64,000 nt of DNA from an uncultured Lachnospiraceae bacterium. GTDB taxonomy: Bacteria > Bacillota > Clostridia > Lachnospirales > Lachnospiraceae. Location: contig CANRMA010000009.1 in NCBI GenBank assembly GCA_947631625.1, positions 1 to 64,000 on the forward strand, given 5' to 3'. The notes beneath the pieces were generated by a model. That model searched no databases and was not told the origin of the DNA. It saw only the letters and a list, made by a program, of their open reading frames with translations. The position numbers and the translations under genes were made by a program. Of the stretch, positions 41,255 through 50,756 are shown in pieces. Position 1 is the stretch's first letter, and each line of letters opens with the position of its first letter.

Positions 41255-42535
41255 ATGTACAAAAAATTCATACCATGTATATATTTATATAAAGGAAACG
41301 CAGTAAAGAGCTTTGACGATCGCACAATCATCAACACTAATCCCATAGCTCTTGGCAAATTTTACGGAGACAACAATGCGGATGAACTGATAGTGTATGA
41401 CCTTTCGTCAGGCGATGCGGAACATGAAGAGGCTTTGGACATAATTAAGTCTATATGCGCGACGGCAGGAATTCCCGTGATAGGAGCCGGCAATGTGCGT
41501 CGTATGGAAGATATCAAGAAGCTTATCTATGCGGGCTGCAAAAAGGCGGCTCTCAATTATTCCAAATCCGAAAATATAGAAATAACCAAAGAAGTATCCC
41601 AAAAGTTCGGAAAAGACAAGATCGTGGCAAGCATATCCGGCGCAGACGAGATCGTGGACAACGAAGATCTTATAGATGAGTATGTGGACGAACTTCTGCT
41701 TGTAAAAGAGCATGGCATCAAGGAAGCCGCGACAGTTTCCAAATTTCCGGTCATAGTCTCTGTTCCGGAGGTATCTTTGGATAAAATACTGGAAATGCTT
41801 GCCAAAGACAAGATCAGCGGTATTTCCGGCAACGGTATCAACGAAAACGCCAAAGAGCTTCTGGCGATAAAGTCGCTGTGTCAGGCTAACGGGATCAGTG
41901 TAAATACTTTTGAAGCCAAGATACCTTGGAGTTCTTTTAAATTAAATTCGGACGGCCATGTGACTGTGGTTGTGCAGGATTATAAAACCGACGAGGTTCT
42001 TATGGTAGCCTATATGAATGAAGAAGCCTATAATATGACCATAAAGACCGGAAAAATGACCTATTACAGCAGGAGCCGCGATGAACTTTGGGTGAAGGGA
42101 GAGACCAGCGGCCATTATCAGTATGTTAAATCTTTAACGGCAGACTGCGATATGGATACCATTCTTGCCAAAGTTTCGCAGATCGGCTCGGCCTGTCATA
42201 CCGGCGCGCATTCCTGCTTTTTTAATGAAATAATGAGTAAGGATTATGAAAACGAAAATCCTCTGAAGGTATTCGAACAGGTGTTTGGCGTTATACAGGA
42301 CAGAAAACTTCATCCCAAGGAAGGCTCATATACCAATTATCTGTTTGACAAGGGAATAGATAAGATACTCAAGAAGCTTGGCGAAGAAGCGACGGAGATA
42401 GTCATAGCCGCCAAAAATCCCAATGCGAACGAGATTAAGTACGAGATATCGGATTTCCTTTATCATATGATGGTGCTTATGGTGGAAAAAGGAGTTACGT
42501 GGGAAGAAATTACGACAGAACTCGCTAACAGATAA
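41255..42535 (+). CDS. hisI: HisIE bifunctional protein with N-terminal degenerate HisF-like TIM-barrel domain
   Basis: C-terminal WVKGETSGHYQYV...CDMDTILAKVSQIGSACHTGAHSCFF (HisI) and LFDKGIDKILKKLGEEATEIVIAAKN (HisE); N-terminal FIPCIYLYKGNAVKSF...PIALGKFYGDNNADELIVYDLSSG resembles HisF. Confidence 0.93.
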   Translation: MYKKFIPCIYLYKGNAVKSFDDRTIINTNPIALGKFYGDNNADELIVYDLSSGDAEHEEALDIIKSICATAGIPVIGAGNVRRMEDIKKLIYAGCKKAALNYSKSENIEITKEVSQKFGKDKIVASISGADEIVDNEDLIDEYVDELLLVKEHGIKEAATVSKFPVIVSVPEVSLDKILEMLAKDKISGISGNGINENAKELLAIKSLCQANGISVNTFEAKIPWSSFKLNSDGHVTVVVQDYKTDEVLMVAYMNEEAYNMTIKTGKMTYYSRSRDELWVKGETSGHYQYVKSLTADCDMDTILAKVSQIGSACHTGAHSCFFNEIMSKDYENENPLKVFEQVFGVIQDRKLHPKEGSYTNYLFDKGIDKILKKLGEEATEIVIAAKNPNANEIKYEISDFLYHMMVLMVEKGVTWEEITTELANR

Positions 42536-42606
42536 GCAGATAAACAGATAAACATACCTGTTCTTTTTTTCATTATGTTTACATAAAATTCTGTAAAAGT
42601 ATATAG

Positions 42607-43086
42607 TTGGAAAAGCATATGCAGATCATGAAAACATTTCAGAACCGGCCGTCGCAGAACGGTATTTCAAAAAGACAGGTACCCACAGATAAGAAAATGA
42701 GGCTTATACAATCCATACGCGCGGAAAATATGGATAACAGGTTAAAGATAAGACAAAGGGAGAATTTCCTGTACGGAACAGGCAGCGGGCTGCCGCCTGT
42801 GCTTGGCAGGGCGGGAGCCATGAAATTTTATAATATGGAAGACGCATATGGGAACGGTGAAAATCCTGATGAAATGACGCCTGCTTCCGGAACCTTCAGA
42901 ATACGTATGATAGCAGCTGTTATTTTATTTGTAGCCTTTTTGCTGTGCGATGCAGGCGGATATAAAATCTGGGGCTGCTCTGCAAATGACATTTACGGTC
43001 TTATTTCCGAGGATTATTTTAAGCTTTATAATGACAAAAATGTAGATGAACTGCCGCAGCTCACGGAGCTTCTTAAGATCGAATAG
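42607..43086 (+). CDS. Hypothetical protein with one TM segment
   Basis: ORF between hisIE and the radical SAM gene; IAAVILFVAFLLCDAGGYKIWG; TTG start at 42607 or ATG at 42619. Confidence 0.6.
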   Translation: MEKHMQIMKTFQNRPSQNGISKRQVPTDKKMRLIQSIRAENMDNRLKIRQRENFLYGTGSGLPPVLGRAGAMKFYNMEDAYGNGENPDEMTPASGTFRIRMIAAVILFVAFLLCDAGGYKIWGCSANDIYGLISEDYFKLYNDKNVDELPQLTELLKIE

Positions 43087-43119
43087 GCGATTGAACAGGC
43101 GTTCGAAAGGACAGTCCGC

Positions 43120-44997
43120 ATGGAAAGAAAACTAGCGTTATCTAATGATATACTTATGCAGGTGGAAAAGCCCGCCCGCTACATAGGCGGAGAAGTTAAT
43201 TCCGTCATGAAAGATAAAATAACAGTCGATATTCGATTTTGTATGTGTTTTCCCGATATCTATGAGATCGGTATGTCGCATCTTGGCATTCAGATATTGT
43301 ACGGTATGTTCAATTCGTGGGAGGATGTATGGTGTGAACGCGTGTATTCTCCCTGGGTGGATCTGGATAAGATCATGAGGCAGCGTAAGATCCCTCTGTT
43401 TGCGTTGGAATCTCAGGAACCTGTCAAAAACATGGATTTCTTAGGCATAACCATTCAGTATGAGATGTGCTATACGAATATACTCCAGGTCCTGGATCTG
43501 GCGCAGATACCGCTCTATGCAAAGGACAGAGGCGAAGAGGCGCCCATAGTTATCGGAGGAGGGCCATGCAGCTATAACCCTGAGCCTATTGCGGAGTTTT
43601 TCGATCTTTTTTATATAGGCGAGGGCGAAACACAGTACAGAAGGCTTCTGGATACATATAAGGAATATAAAAAATGCGGCAAAAGCCGTAAGGATTTTCT
43701 TAGGGCGGCGGCGCAGATACCCGGAATCTACGTACCTATGTTTTATGAGGAAGAATATAACGACGACGGCAGCATAAAAGGACGAAAGAAGCTGTATGAT
43801 AAGGCTCCGGACACTATTGTCAAGGAGCTTGTAAAAGATGTGTCGGATACATATTATCCTGACAAACCCGTCGTGCCGTTCATACAGGTGACACAGGACA
43901 GAGTTGTATTGGAAATACAGCGGGGCTGCATAAGAGGCTGCCGTTTCTGTCAGGCAGGGCAGTTATATCGTCCGGTCAGGGAAAGAGATGTGGAAGTCCT
44001 TAAAAAATATGTAACGGAGTTATTAAATAACACCGGTTATGATGAGATTTCATTAAGTTCATTAAGTTCCAGTGATTATTCGGCGCTTGGCGAGCTGTTG
44101 GATTTTATGATAAATGACTGTAACAGGCGTTATATTAATATTTCCCTGCCCTCGCTCCGTATAGACGCTTTTTCGTTGGATGTAATGGCAAAGGTTCAGG
44201 ACGTTAAGAAAAGCAGTCTGACCTTTGCGCCGGAAGCAGGCAGCCAGAGACTTAGGAACGTGATAAATAAAGGGCTTACCGAGGAAGTTATATTGGATGG
44301 GGCTGCCCTTGCTTTTAAAAGCGGTTGGACAAGGGTTAAGCTCTATTTTATGTTGGGACTTCCTACGGAGACCGATGAAGATATTCTGGGCATAGGAGAT
44401 TTGTCCAATAAAATAGCAGCCGTTTTTTTTGATACGGTTCCGAAGGACAAGCGTATAAACGGAAAAGTACAGATAGTGACCAGCACATCGTTTTTCATAC
44501 CCAAGCCGTTTACGCCTTTTCAGTGGGCGCGGATGTGTACTAAAGACGAATTTATAGAGAAGGCATATAAGACCAGACAAGGCATAATATCGCAGCTTAA
44601 CCGGAAAAGCATCAAGTATAACTGGCATGAAGCGGACTTAAGCGTATTGGAAGGAATTCTTGCAAGAGGTGACAGAAAACTTGCAAAAGTAATTTTGACC
44701 GCATATGAGAGAGGCTGTCTGTTCGACTCATGGAGCGAATGCTTCCATAACGACATATGGCTTTCGAGTTTTGAAGACTGCGGCGTGGATATGGAGCTTT
44801 ATATGAGAGAACGGAGAGAAGACGAAATCTTCCCGTGGGATTTTTTGGACTGCGGCGTTACCAAAGAGTTCCTTTTAAGGGAGTGGAAAAAGGCAATGAA
44901 TGAGACCGTTTCTTTAAACTGCCGTAAACAGTGCCAGGGCTGCGGGGCAAATCGTTTCGGCTGCGGAGTCTGTTTTGAAGATAAGGAGCAGGGTTAG
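43120..44997 (+). CDS. B12-binding domain/radical SAM protein (TIGR03960-like)
   Basis: CMCFPDIYEIGMSHLGIQILYG; IQRGCIRGCRFCQAGQLYRPVRERD; next gene is the usual TIGR03936-like partner. Confidence 0.92.
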   Translation: MERKLALSNDILMQVEKPARYIGGEVNSVMKDKITVDIRFCMCFPDIYEIGMSHLGIQILYGMFNSWEDVWCERVYSPWVDLDKIMRQRKIPLFALESQEPVKNMDFLGITIQYEMCYTNILQVLDLAQIPLYAKDRGEEAPIVIGGGPCSYNPEPIAEFFDLFYIGEGETQYRRLLDTYKEYKKCGKSRKDFLRAAAQIPGIYVPMFYEEEYNDDGSIKGRKKLYDKAPDTIVKELVKDVSDTYYPDKPVVPFIQVTQDRVVLEIQRGCIRGCRFCQAGQLYRPVRERDVEVLKKYVTELLNNTGYDEISLSSLSSSDYSALGELLDFMINDCNRRYINISLPSLRIDAFSLDVMAKVQDVKKSSLTFAPEAGSQRLRNVINKGLTEEVILDGAALAFKSGWTRVKLYFMLGLPTETDEDILGIGDLSNKIAAVFFDTVPKDKRINGKVQIVTSTSFFIPKPFTPFQWARMCTKDEFIEKAYKTRQGIISQLNRKSIKYNWHEADLSVLEGILARGDRKLAKVILTAYERGCLFDSWSECFHNDIWLSSFEDCGVDMELYMRERREDEIFPWDFLDCGVTKEFLLREWKKAMNETVSLNCRKQCQGCGANRFGCGVCFEDKEQG

Positions 44998-45816
44998 ATG
45001 AAGTTACGCATTAAATTTGCCAAGCATGGCGCGATCAGATATATAGGGCATTTGGATGTTATGCGCTTTTTTCAGAAAGCCATACGCAGGGCCGGGATAG
45101 ACATTAAATATTCCGAAGGCTTCAGTCCGCATCCGGTGATGTCGTTTGCGTCGCCGTTGGGAGTCGGAATGGAAAGCTTCGGAGAATATCTTGATATCGA
45201 GGTAAATTCCATAACTTCGACACAGGCGGTAAAAGCTGCGCTGAATGCAGTGACGGCAGAGGGTATAGATATACTTTCCGTAAAGATTCTGCCGGATAAT
45301 GCCAAAAATGCAATGGCGAGCGTAGCCGCCGCAGGTTATAAAATAACACCTGTCATGAACGACGCCGCTGACGCAAGGAGCGCAGGCTGCCTGAATGATA
45401 CAGACGTTATCGGCGAGGACGGCGGCGCGGTTCGGCCTAAATATAAGATATCCGAATTAGAAAAAAAACTGGCGTTATTTTATGCGCAGGAACAGATATT
45501 TGTAAATAAGAAAACCAAGAAAAGCGAGACAGTGACAGATATAAAGCAGGGGATCTACGGCCTGAAACTGGGTGAAGTTACGCTTGGAAAAGTTTATGCG
45601 GCAGATGCAGACGACTCCGCGCTTTATATGCTCGTAAATGCAAGCAGCAGCGGCAATATAAAACCGTCTATGGCGCTTGAGGAATTCTGCCGTTTTTGCA
45701 ATATGGAACTTCCGCCGTATTCGTATATGATAACAAGGTTGGAGACGTACATGAATGTAGTTGATGAAAGCGGAGAAGAAAAGCTGCTTCCGTTAGAGGA
45801 GGCAGGCCATGAGTGA
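44998..45816 (+). CDS. TIGR03936-family radical SAM-associated protein
   Basis: MKLRIKFAKHGAIRYIGHLDVMRFFQKAIRRAGIDIKYSEGFSPHPVMSFASPLGVG. Confidence 0.9.
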   Translation: MKLRIKFAKHGAIRYIGHLDVMRFFQKAIRRAGIDIKYSEGFSPHPVMSFASPLGVGMESFGEYLDIEVNSITSTQAVKAALNAVTAEGIDILSVKILPDNAKNAMASVAAAGYKITPVMNDAADARSAGCLNDTDVIGEDGGAVRPKYKISELEKKLALFYAQEQIFVNKKTKKSETVTDIKQGIYGLKLGEVTLGKVYAADADDSALYMLVNASSSGNIKPSMALEEFCRFCNMELPPYSYMITRLETYMNVVDESGEEKLLPLEEAGHE

Positions 45817-47128
45817 CGGTAAAATGAATGACGGTAAAATGCAGGATGACAAAATAAAGAACGATAAAATTCATGATGAAAAGATACTTATCACACAGTT
45901 TAATAACAGATGTTATTTTGTCTTGACGGCCGGAAACGGCATATTGTCGATACAAGTGCAGGATCAAAATAAATATAAAGGCGGCGCTTTGAGTGCCGAC
46001 GCAGCGCCCGGAAGCATATATGTAGGCAGGGTACAGAATATCGCAACCAATATCGGAGCGGCCTTTGTGGATATACAAAAAGGGGTGCGGACTTTTTTGT
46101 CGCTTGATGAGGCAAAAAACGCCATAGTGACCAACCGTATTCCGGACGGAACGCTTAAGGCGGGAGACGAATTGCTCGTACAGCTTGTAAAAGAGCCGAT
46201 AAAGACCAAACTGGCCGGAGTCAGTACCCGACTCTCGCTAGCCGGAAGCTATGTCGTCGTAGAAGCCATACCGGACATAGAAAGATTAGAAATACAGGCA
46301 CGTAGCGACAGTTCACTGTCAGGCAGGCTAAGGATATCCAAAAAACTTGCTTCAAAGGATATGCATAAATATAAAGCTTCGGCGGTTCTTGGCAAAATAA
46401 CTGAGAACTTTAACATAACCGTACGAACTAATGCCCAAGACGCTGATATTACGGAAGTTGAAAAAGAAGCGCAGGAACTGGCTTCGCAATTAGCGCATAT
46501 ACTGGAAACAGGCAATAAAAGAGTATGTTTCAGCCGGCTTTACCAACCGGAGCCAAATTATATTTCGTTCATAAAAAATAACTATCGTTATGAATACAAT
46601 GAGATAGTTACGGATATAAGGGCCATATATGACGAACTCACAAAGAACAGTTCCTTAAGAGAGTATCCGATACGGTTTTATGAAGACGATATGCTTCCCC
46701 TTTATAAATTATATTCTCTGGAAAGCAGGGTGCGCGGGCTTATTGATAAAAAAGTGTGGCTTAAGTCGGGGGCCTATCTCGTTATAGAACAGACGGAAGC
46801 GCTTACAGCGATAGATGTAAATACGGGTAAGTATGAATCCCATAAAAATCAGGAGGAGACTTACTTTAAAATAAACCTTGAGGCAGCTGATGCAATTGCG
46901 GCGTCATTACGTGCAAGAAATCTTGCAGGAATTATACTTGTCGATTTTATCAATATGTCAAAAGCAGAGCATGAGGAAAAACTCATACAGCATATGAAGG
47001 AGCTTTTAAAACAAGATCCTGTTCCTGCAAAAGTGATAGATATAACCGGACTGGGGCTTATGGAGATCACCAGACAGAAGAAGGGAAAGTCTCTTGCGGA
47101 ACAACTGGGTTTGATAAACCGGGCATAA
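45809..47128 (+). CDS. rng: Ribonuclease E/G family protein
   Basis: SIYVGRVQNIATNIGAAFVDIQKGVRTFLSL; TAIDVNTGKYESH; AGIILVDFINM. Confidence 0.93.
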   Translation: MSDGKMNDGKMQDDKIKNDKIHDEKILITQFNNRCYFVLTAGNGILSIQVQDQNKYKGGALSADAAPGSIYVGRVQNIATNIGAAFVDIQKGVRTFLSLDEAKNAIVTNRIPDGTLKAGDELLVQLVKEPIKTKLAGVSTRLSLAGSYVVVEAIPDIERLEIQARSDSSLSGRLRISKKLASKDMHKYKASAVLGKITENFNITVRTNAQDADITEVEKEAQELASQLAHILETGNKRVCFSRLYQPEPNYISFIKNNYRYEYNEIVTDIRAIYDELTKNSSLREYPIRFYEDDMLPLYKLYSLESRVRGLIDKKVWLKSGAYLVIEQTEALTAIDVNTGKYESHKNQEETYFKINLEAADAIAASLRARNLAGIILVDFINMSKAEHEEKLIQHMKELLKQDPVPAKVIDITGLGLMEITRQKKGKSLAEQLGLINRA

Positions 47129-47189
47129 ATCGGGGCATAAGCAGGCGACTGCTTTGGGCTGATATTATATATGAAGGGGCAAAACAGAT

Positions 47190-47741
47190 ATGAAACTGCT
47201 TAAACTTAATAAAGTCCGCGACGGCAGATACTTAAAAAACTATGAACTTACTTATCTTAATAAGAAGGGAAATGAAAAGGTATATGAAATAGTCAGCAGG
47301 CATGAAATACAAAATGTTGAAGAACTGGGAAATATCGTAAGTGGAGTATCCATAGCGGCTTATTATGAAGATAAGCTTCTGTTGCTTAGGGAATTTCGTA
47401 TGGGAGTAAATAAATATATTTATAATCTGTGCGCGGGTATGATAGAGGAGGGGGAGACTATAGAGGAATGTATACGGCGCGAACTGTATGAGGAGACCGG
47501 ACTTAGGTTAAAAAGAATAATCCGGATATTGAATCCTTCATATTCTGCAGTTGCCATTTCCGATATAAAGACACAGATCGCATTTGTGGAAGCGGAGGGT
47601 GATTTTGAGGATCATTCTTCTGAAAATGAGAAGATAGAGGCAAAGTTTTATGGCAGGAACGAAGTGCGGGCACTGCTTGAAACACAGGATTTCAGCTCAA
47701 GAGCCCAGATGGCGGCATATTTTTTTGCCGGACAGCCATAA
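47190..47741 (+). CDS. NUDIX hydrolase (ADP-ribose pyrophosphatase-like)
   Basis: Nudix box CAGMIEEGETIEECIRRELYEETGL. Confidence 0.92.
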   Translation: MKLLKLNKVRDGRYLKNYELTYLNKKGNEKVYEIVSRHEIQNVEELGNIVSGVSIAAYYEDKLLLLREFRMGVNKYIYNLCAGMIEEGETIEECIRRELYEETGLRLKRIIRILNPSYSAVAISDIKTQIAFVEAEGDFEDHSSENEKIEAKFYGRNEVRALLETQDFSSRAQMAAYFFAGQP

Positions 47742-47904
47742 CGGCGGAACATTTTTTGCCAATAACATAATATAGTGGGAAAAACGGTAAATATTGATAG
47801 TTCAAAACTGACTCCAATATGTTAAAATGAAACAGAAATGGAACAGCTGAGTAAATGTTCAGGTCAAATCTAAAATCAAATCTCATTTCGGGGAGGAAAT
47901 GTGT

Positions 47905-48072
47905 ATGGACAGAAGGATTATCAATATTTTGGCGGGCGTATTGTTTGCGGTGTCAGGTATTTTTACACTGCTTGACGGAGTATACAATATGAGAGCCTCT
48001 AATCTGTTGATCGGCATAAGCTTTATTGTTGTCGGGGCTTTGTACTTAATTAAGCGTAAACAAAAGCAGTAA
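47905..48072 (+). CDS. Small membrane protein (55 aa), not in the ORF track
   Basis: RBS GGGAGGAAAT; MDRRIINILAGVLFAVSGIFTLLDGVYNMRASNLLIGISFIVVGALYLIKRKQKQ*; two hydrophobic helices. Confidence 0.7.
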   Translation: MDRRIINILAGVLFAVSGIFTLLDGVYNMRASNLLIGISFIVVGALYLIKRKQKQ

Positions 48073-48115
48073 TGCAAAAGGAAGTTCGGCGTAATAACAT
48101 TACATCAGTTATAAT

Positions 48116-48159
48116 AACAGCTGTTATTTGACAAAATTTTGTTAATGACAGCTGTTTTT
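48116..48159 (+). terminator. Rho-independent terminator after the 55-aa ORF
   Basis: AACAGCTGTTATTTGACAAAA / TTTTGTTAATGACAGCTGTT then T-run. Confidence 0.6.
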
Positions 48160-48194
48160 AAACTTAAAAATCTTTAAAAATTTTTAAATATATT

Positions 48195-48331
48195 GAAAGA
48201 TTTATCCTATAAAACATCATTGTGAAGATAGAAAAGATTTATCCTACAAAACATCATTGTGAAGATTGAAAAGATTTATTCTACAAAAGATTATTGAAAA
48301 AGATTGAAAACATTTATTCTATATATTGACA
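48195..48331 (+). repeat. Tandem 36-38-nt repeat (~3.7 copies) upstream of the rplU promoter
   Basis: GAAAGATTTATCCTATAAAACATCATTGTGAAGATA / GAAAAGATTTATCCTACAAAACATCATTGTGAAGATT / GAAAAGATTTATTCTACAAAAGATTATTGAAAAAGATT / partial. Confidence 0.85.
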
Positions 48332-48354
48332 AATACCGGAAAAAATTATAAAAT
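48326..48354 (+). promoter_or_regulatory. Promoter of the rplU operon
   Basis: TTGACA (48326-48331), 17-bp spacer, TAAAAT (48349-48354). Confidence 0.75.
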
Positions 48355-48359
48355 ATTCG

Positions 48360-48448
48360 AGTATGCCGCACAGTGAGGTAGAAGCGCAGGATTCCTGCCA
48401 CCGAAGCTGGCGAGTAATATGGACGCAAGTTCATACGATAGGAGGTGC
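48360..48448 (+). ncRNA. Ribosomal protein L21 leader RNA
   Basis: Structured-looking leader GTATGCCGCACAGTGAGGTAGAAGCGCAGGATTCCTGCC...GGAGGTGCC directly upstream of rplU; position and hairpin GCAGGATTCCTGC fit the Rfam L21 leader class. Confidence 0.7.
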
Positions 48449-48451
48449 CAT

Positions 48452-48757
48452 ATGTACGCAATTATAGCAACAGGCGGAAAACAGTATAAAGTATCCGAAG
48501 GCGATGTGATAAGAGTTGAAAAGCTTGATGCTGAAGTAGGATCTACTGTTACTTTTGACCAGGTATTAGCAATCAGTGACAAAGAGCTGAAAGTAGCCGG
48601 AGATGTTGCAGGCGCAACCGTTACCGGAACCGTTGAGGATCAGGGACGCGCTCGCAAGATTATCGTTTACAAATATAAGAGAAAAACCGGCTATCATAAG
48701 AAAAACGGTCACAGACAAGCATACACTCAGGTAAAGATCGACAAGATCAACGCATAA
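48452..48757 (+). CDS. rplU: 50S ribosomal protein L21
   Basis: [25 protein letters not shown]...[23 protein letters not shown]. Confidence 0.97.
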   Translation: MYAIIATGGKQYKVSEGDVIRVEKLDAEVGSTVTFDQVLAISDKELKVAGDVAGATVTGTVEDQGRARKIIVYKYKRKTGYHKKNGHRQAYTQVKIDKINA

Positions 48758-48780
48758 TGTGTAACGCTTAAGGGTGTGGA

Positions 48781-49110
48781 ATGACAACGATAACATTTCA
48801 TATAACAAAATCAGGAGAATATGCAGGCTTCACCTGCAGCGGACATGCAGGCTTTGACGATTACGGCAAAGATATCGTCTGCGCCGCGGTTTCTGTTCTG
48901 GTCATCAATACTGTCAATTCGCTTGATGAGATCGTACATGAAGATATTACTGTCGAAACTGATGAAAAGAACGGTTATATTGACTGTATGTTCAATGCGC
49001 CTTTGAAAGAAACTTCAAAGGTATTAGTGGATTCTCTTAAACTGGGTCTGTCCGGAATTGAAAAGCAATATGGAAAAGACTATTTTAAACTTAAATTTGA
49101 GGAGGTGTAA
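48781..49110 (+). CDS. prp: Ribosomal-processing cysteine protease Prp
   Basis: [29 protein letters not shown] between rplU and rpmA. Confidence 0.93.
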   Translation: MTTITFHITKSGEYAGFTCSGHAGFDDYGKDIVCAAVSVLVINTVNSLDEIVHEDITVETDEKNGYIDCMFNAPLKETSKVLVDSLKLGLSGIEKQYGKDYFKLKFEEV

Positions 49111-49114
49111 CACC

Positions 49115-49399
49115 ATGTTAAATATGAACCTTCAATTTTTTGCGCATAAGAAAGGTGTAGGTTCCACCAAGAACGGCAGGGACTCCGAATCCAAGAGACT
49201 GGGCGCAAAAAGAGCTGACGGACAATTCGTAAAAGCAGGAAATATTTTATACAGACAGCGTGGGACCAAGATCCATCCCGGAACAAACGTAGGGATCGGC
49301 GGCGACGATACTTTATTCGCGCTGGTTGACGGTGTGCTTAGATTTGAAAGAAAAGGAAGAGATAAGAAACAGGCTTCCGTATATCCTGTAGAGAAATAA
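49115..49399 (+). CDS. rpmA: 50S ribosomal protein L27 with N-terminal extension (Prp substrate)
   Basis: [33 protein letters not shown] at 49115 after GGAGG. Confidence 0.97.
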   Translation: MLNMNLQFFAHKKGVGSTKNGRDSESKRLGAKRADGQFVKAGNILYRQRGTKIHPGTNVGIGGDDTLFALVDGVLRFERKGRDKKQASVYPVEK

Positions 49400-49412
49400 T
49401 ACGAATGAACCG

Positions 49413-49444
49413 GGCTTCAAACAATCTTGTTTGAAGCCTTTTTT
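49413..49444 (+). terminator. Rho-independent terminator after rpmA
   Basis: GGCTTCAAACA-ATCT-TGTTTGAAGCC-TTTTTT. Confidence 0.9.
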
Positions 49445-49469
49445 CCTAAAATAGAAAGCAGGTTATTAA

Positions 49470-50756
49470 ATGTTTGCAGATCGTGCCAGAATATATGTAA
49501 AAAGCGGAAAAGGCGGAGACGGTCACGTCTCTTTCAGAAGGGAAAAATATGTTCCAAACGGCGGCCCCGACGGCGGAGACGGCGGAAACGGCGGAAGCGT
49601 TTATTTTGTCGTGGACGAAGGCTTGAACACTTTGACGGATTTCCGTCATATCCGTAAATATTGCGCAGGAAATGGTGCAGAAGGCGGAAAACGCAACTGC
49701 GCCGGCAAAAACGGCGAGGACATTTTTATAAAAGTTCCGGAGGGTACGGTTATAAAAGAGGCCCAGAGCGGTCAGGTTATAGCCGATATGTCCGGTGACA
49801 ATAAAAAACTACTGTTATTAAAAGGCGGTAGAGGCGGAAGCGGAAACCAACATTACGCCACCAGCAAAATGCAGGCGCCTAAATATGCGCAGCCCGGTCA
49901 GCCGGCTATGGAGCTTGAGCTTATATTGGAACTTAAAGTTATAGCTGATGTTGGGCTTGTGGGCTTTCCCAATGTGGGTAAATCGACTTTTCTTGCAAGA
50001 GTGACCAATGCCACGCCCAAGATAGCCAATTACCATTTTACCACTTTAAATCCCAATCTCGGGGTGGTTGACTTGGATGACGCCGACGGTTTTGTGATCG
50101 CCGACATTCCGGGGCTTATTGAAGGAGCGTCAGAAGGCGTGGGACTTGGACATGAGTTTTTGCGCCATATTGAGCGTACCAAGATAATACTCCATATCGT
50201 TGATGCGGCTTCAACCGAGGGAAGAGATCCTGTTGAGGACATATATGCGATCAATAAAGAACTTGAGGCCTATAATGCAGATATAGCCGCAAGGCCGCAG
50301 ATCATAGCTGCCAATAAGATTGACGTCATATACGGCGAAGACGACCCCATAGCCCGTATAAAGGCCGAATTTGAACCCAAAGGCATACCTGTATATCCAA
50401 TCTCGGCAGTCAGCGGTAAGGGCGTCAGAGAGCTTATTTACGCTCTTAGGAATAAGCTTGATGAATTTGACGGCGAACCTGTGGTCTTTGAACCCGAATA
50501 TGTTTTTAAAGCGCCGGATTACGCTGCCTCTGAACCTTTTACGGTCATATATGATGAAAAAGCGGATGAATATGTGGTGGAAGGTCCCCGCATTGAAAAA
50601 ATGCTTTCCTATACCAACTTAGAGTCAGAGAAAGGCTTTCAGTTCTTCCAGAACTTTTTGAAGGACAACGGGATACTTAAACAGCTTGAGGAACTGGGGA
50701 TAGAAGAGGGCAACACGGTCAGGATGTATGGACTGGCGTTTGATTATTATAAATAG
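49470..50756 (+). CDS. obgE: GTPase Obg
   Basis: Gly-rich N-terminal Obg domain; GFPNVGKSTFLARVTNA; DIPGLIEGASEGVGLGHEFLRHIERT. Confidence 0.97.
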   Translation: MFADRARIYVKSGKGGDGHVSFRREKYVPNGGPDGGDGGNGGSVYFVVDEGLNTLTDFRHIRKYCAGNGAEGGKRNCAGKNGEDIFIKVPEGTVIKEAQSGQVIADMSGDNKKLLLLKGGRGGSGNQHYATSKMQAPKYAQPGQPAMELELILELKVIADVGLVGFPNVGKSTFLARVTNATPKIANYHFTTLNPNLGVVDLDDADGFVIADIPGLIEGASEGVGLGHEFLRHIERTKIILHIVDAASTEGRDPVEDIYAINKELEAYNADIAARPQIIAANKIDVIYGEDDPIARIKAEFEPKGIPVYPISAVSGKGVRELIYALRNKLDEFDGEPVVFEPEYVFKAPDYAASEPFTVIYDEKADEYVVEGPRIEKMLSYTNLESEKGFQFFQNFLKDNGILKQLEELGIEEGNTVRMYGLAFDYYK

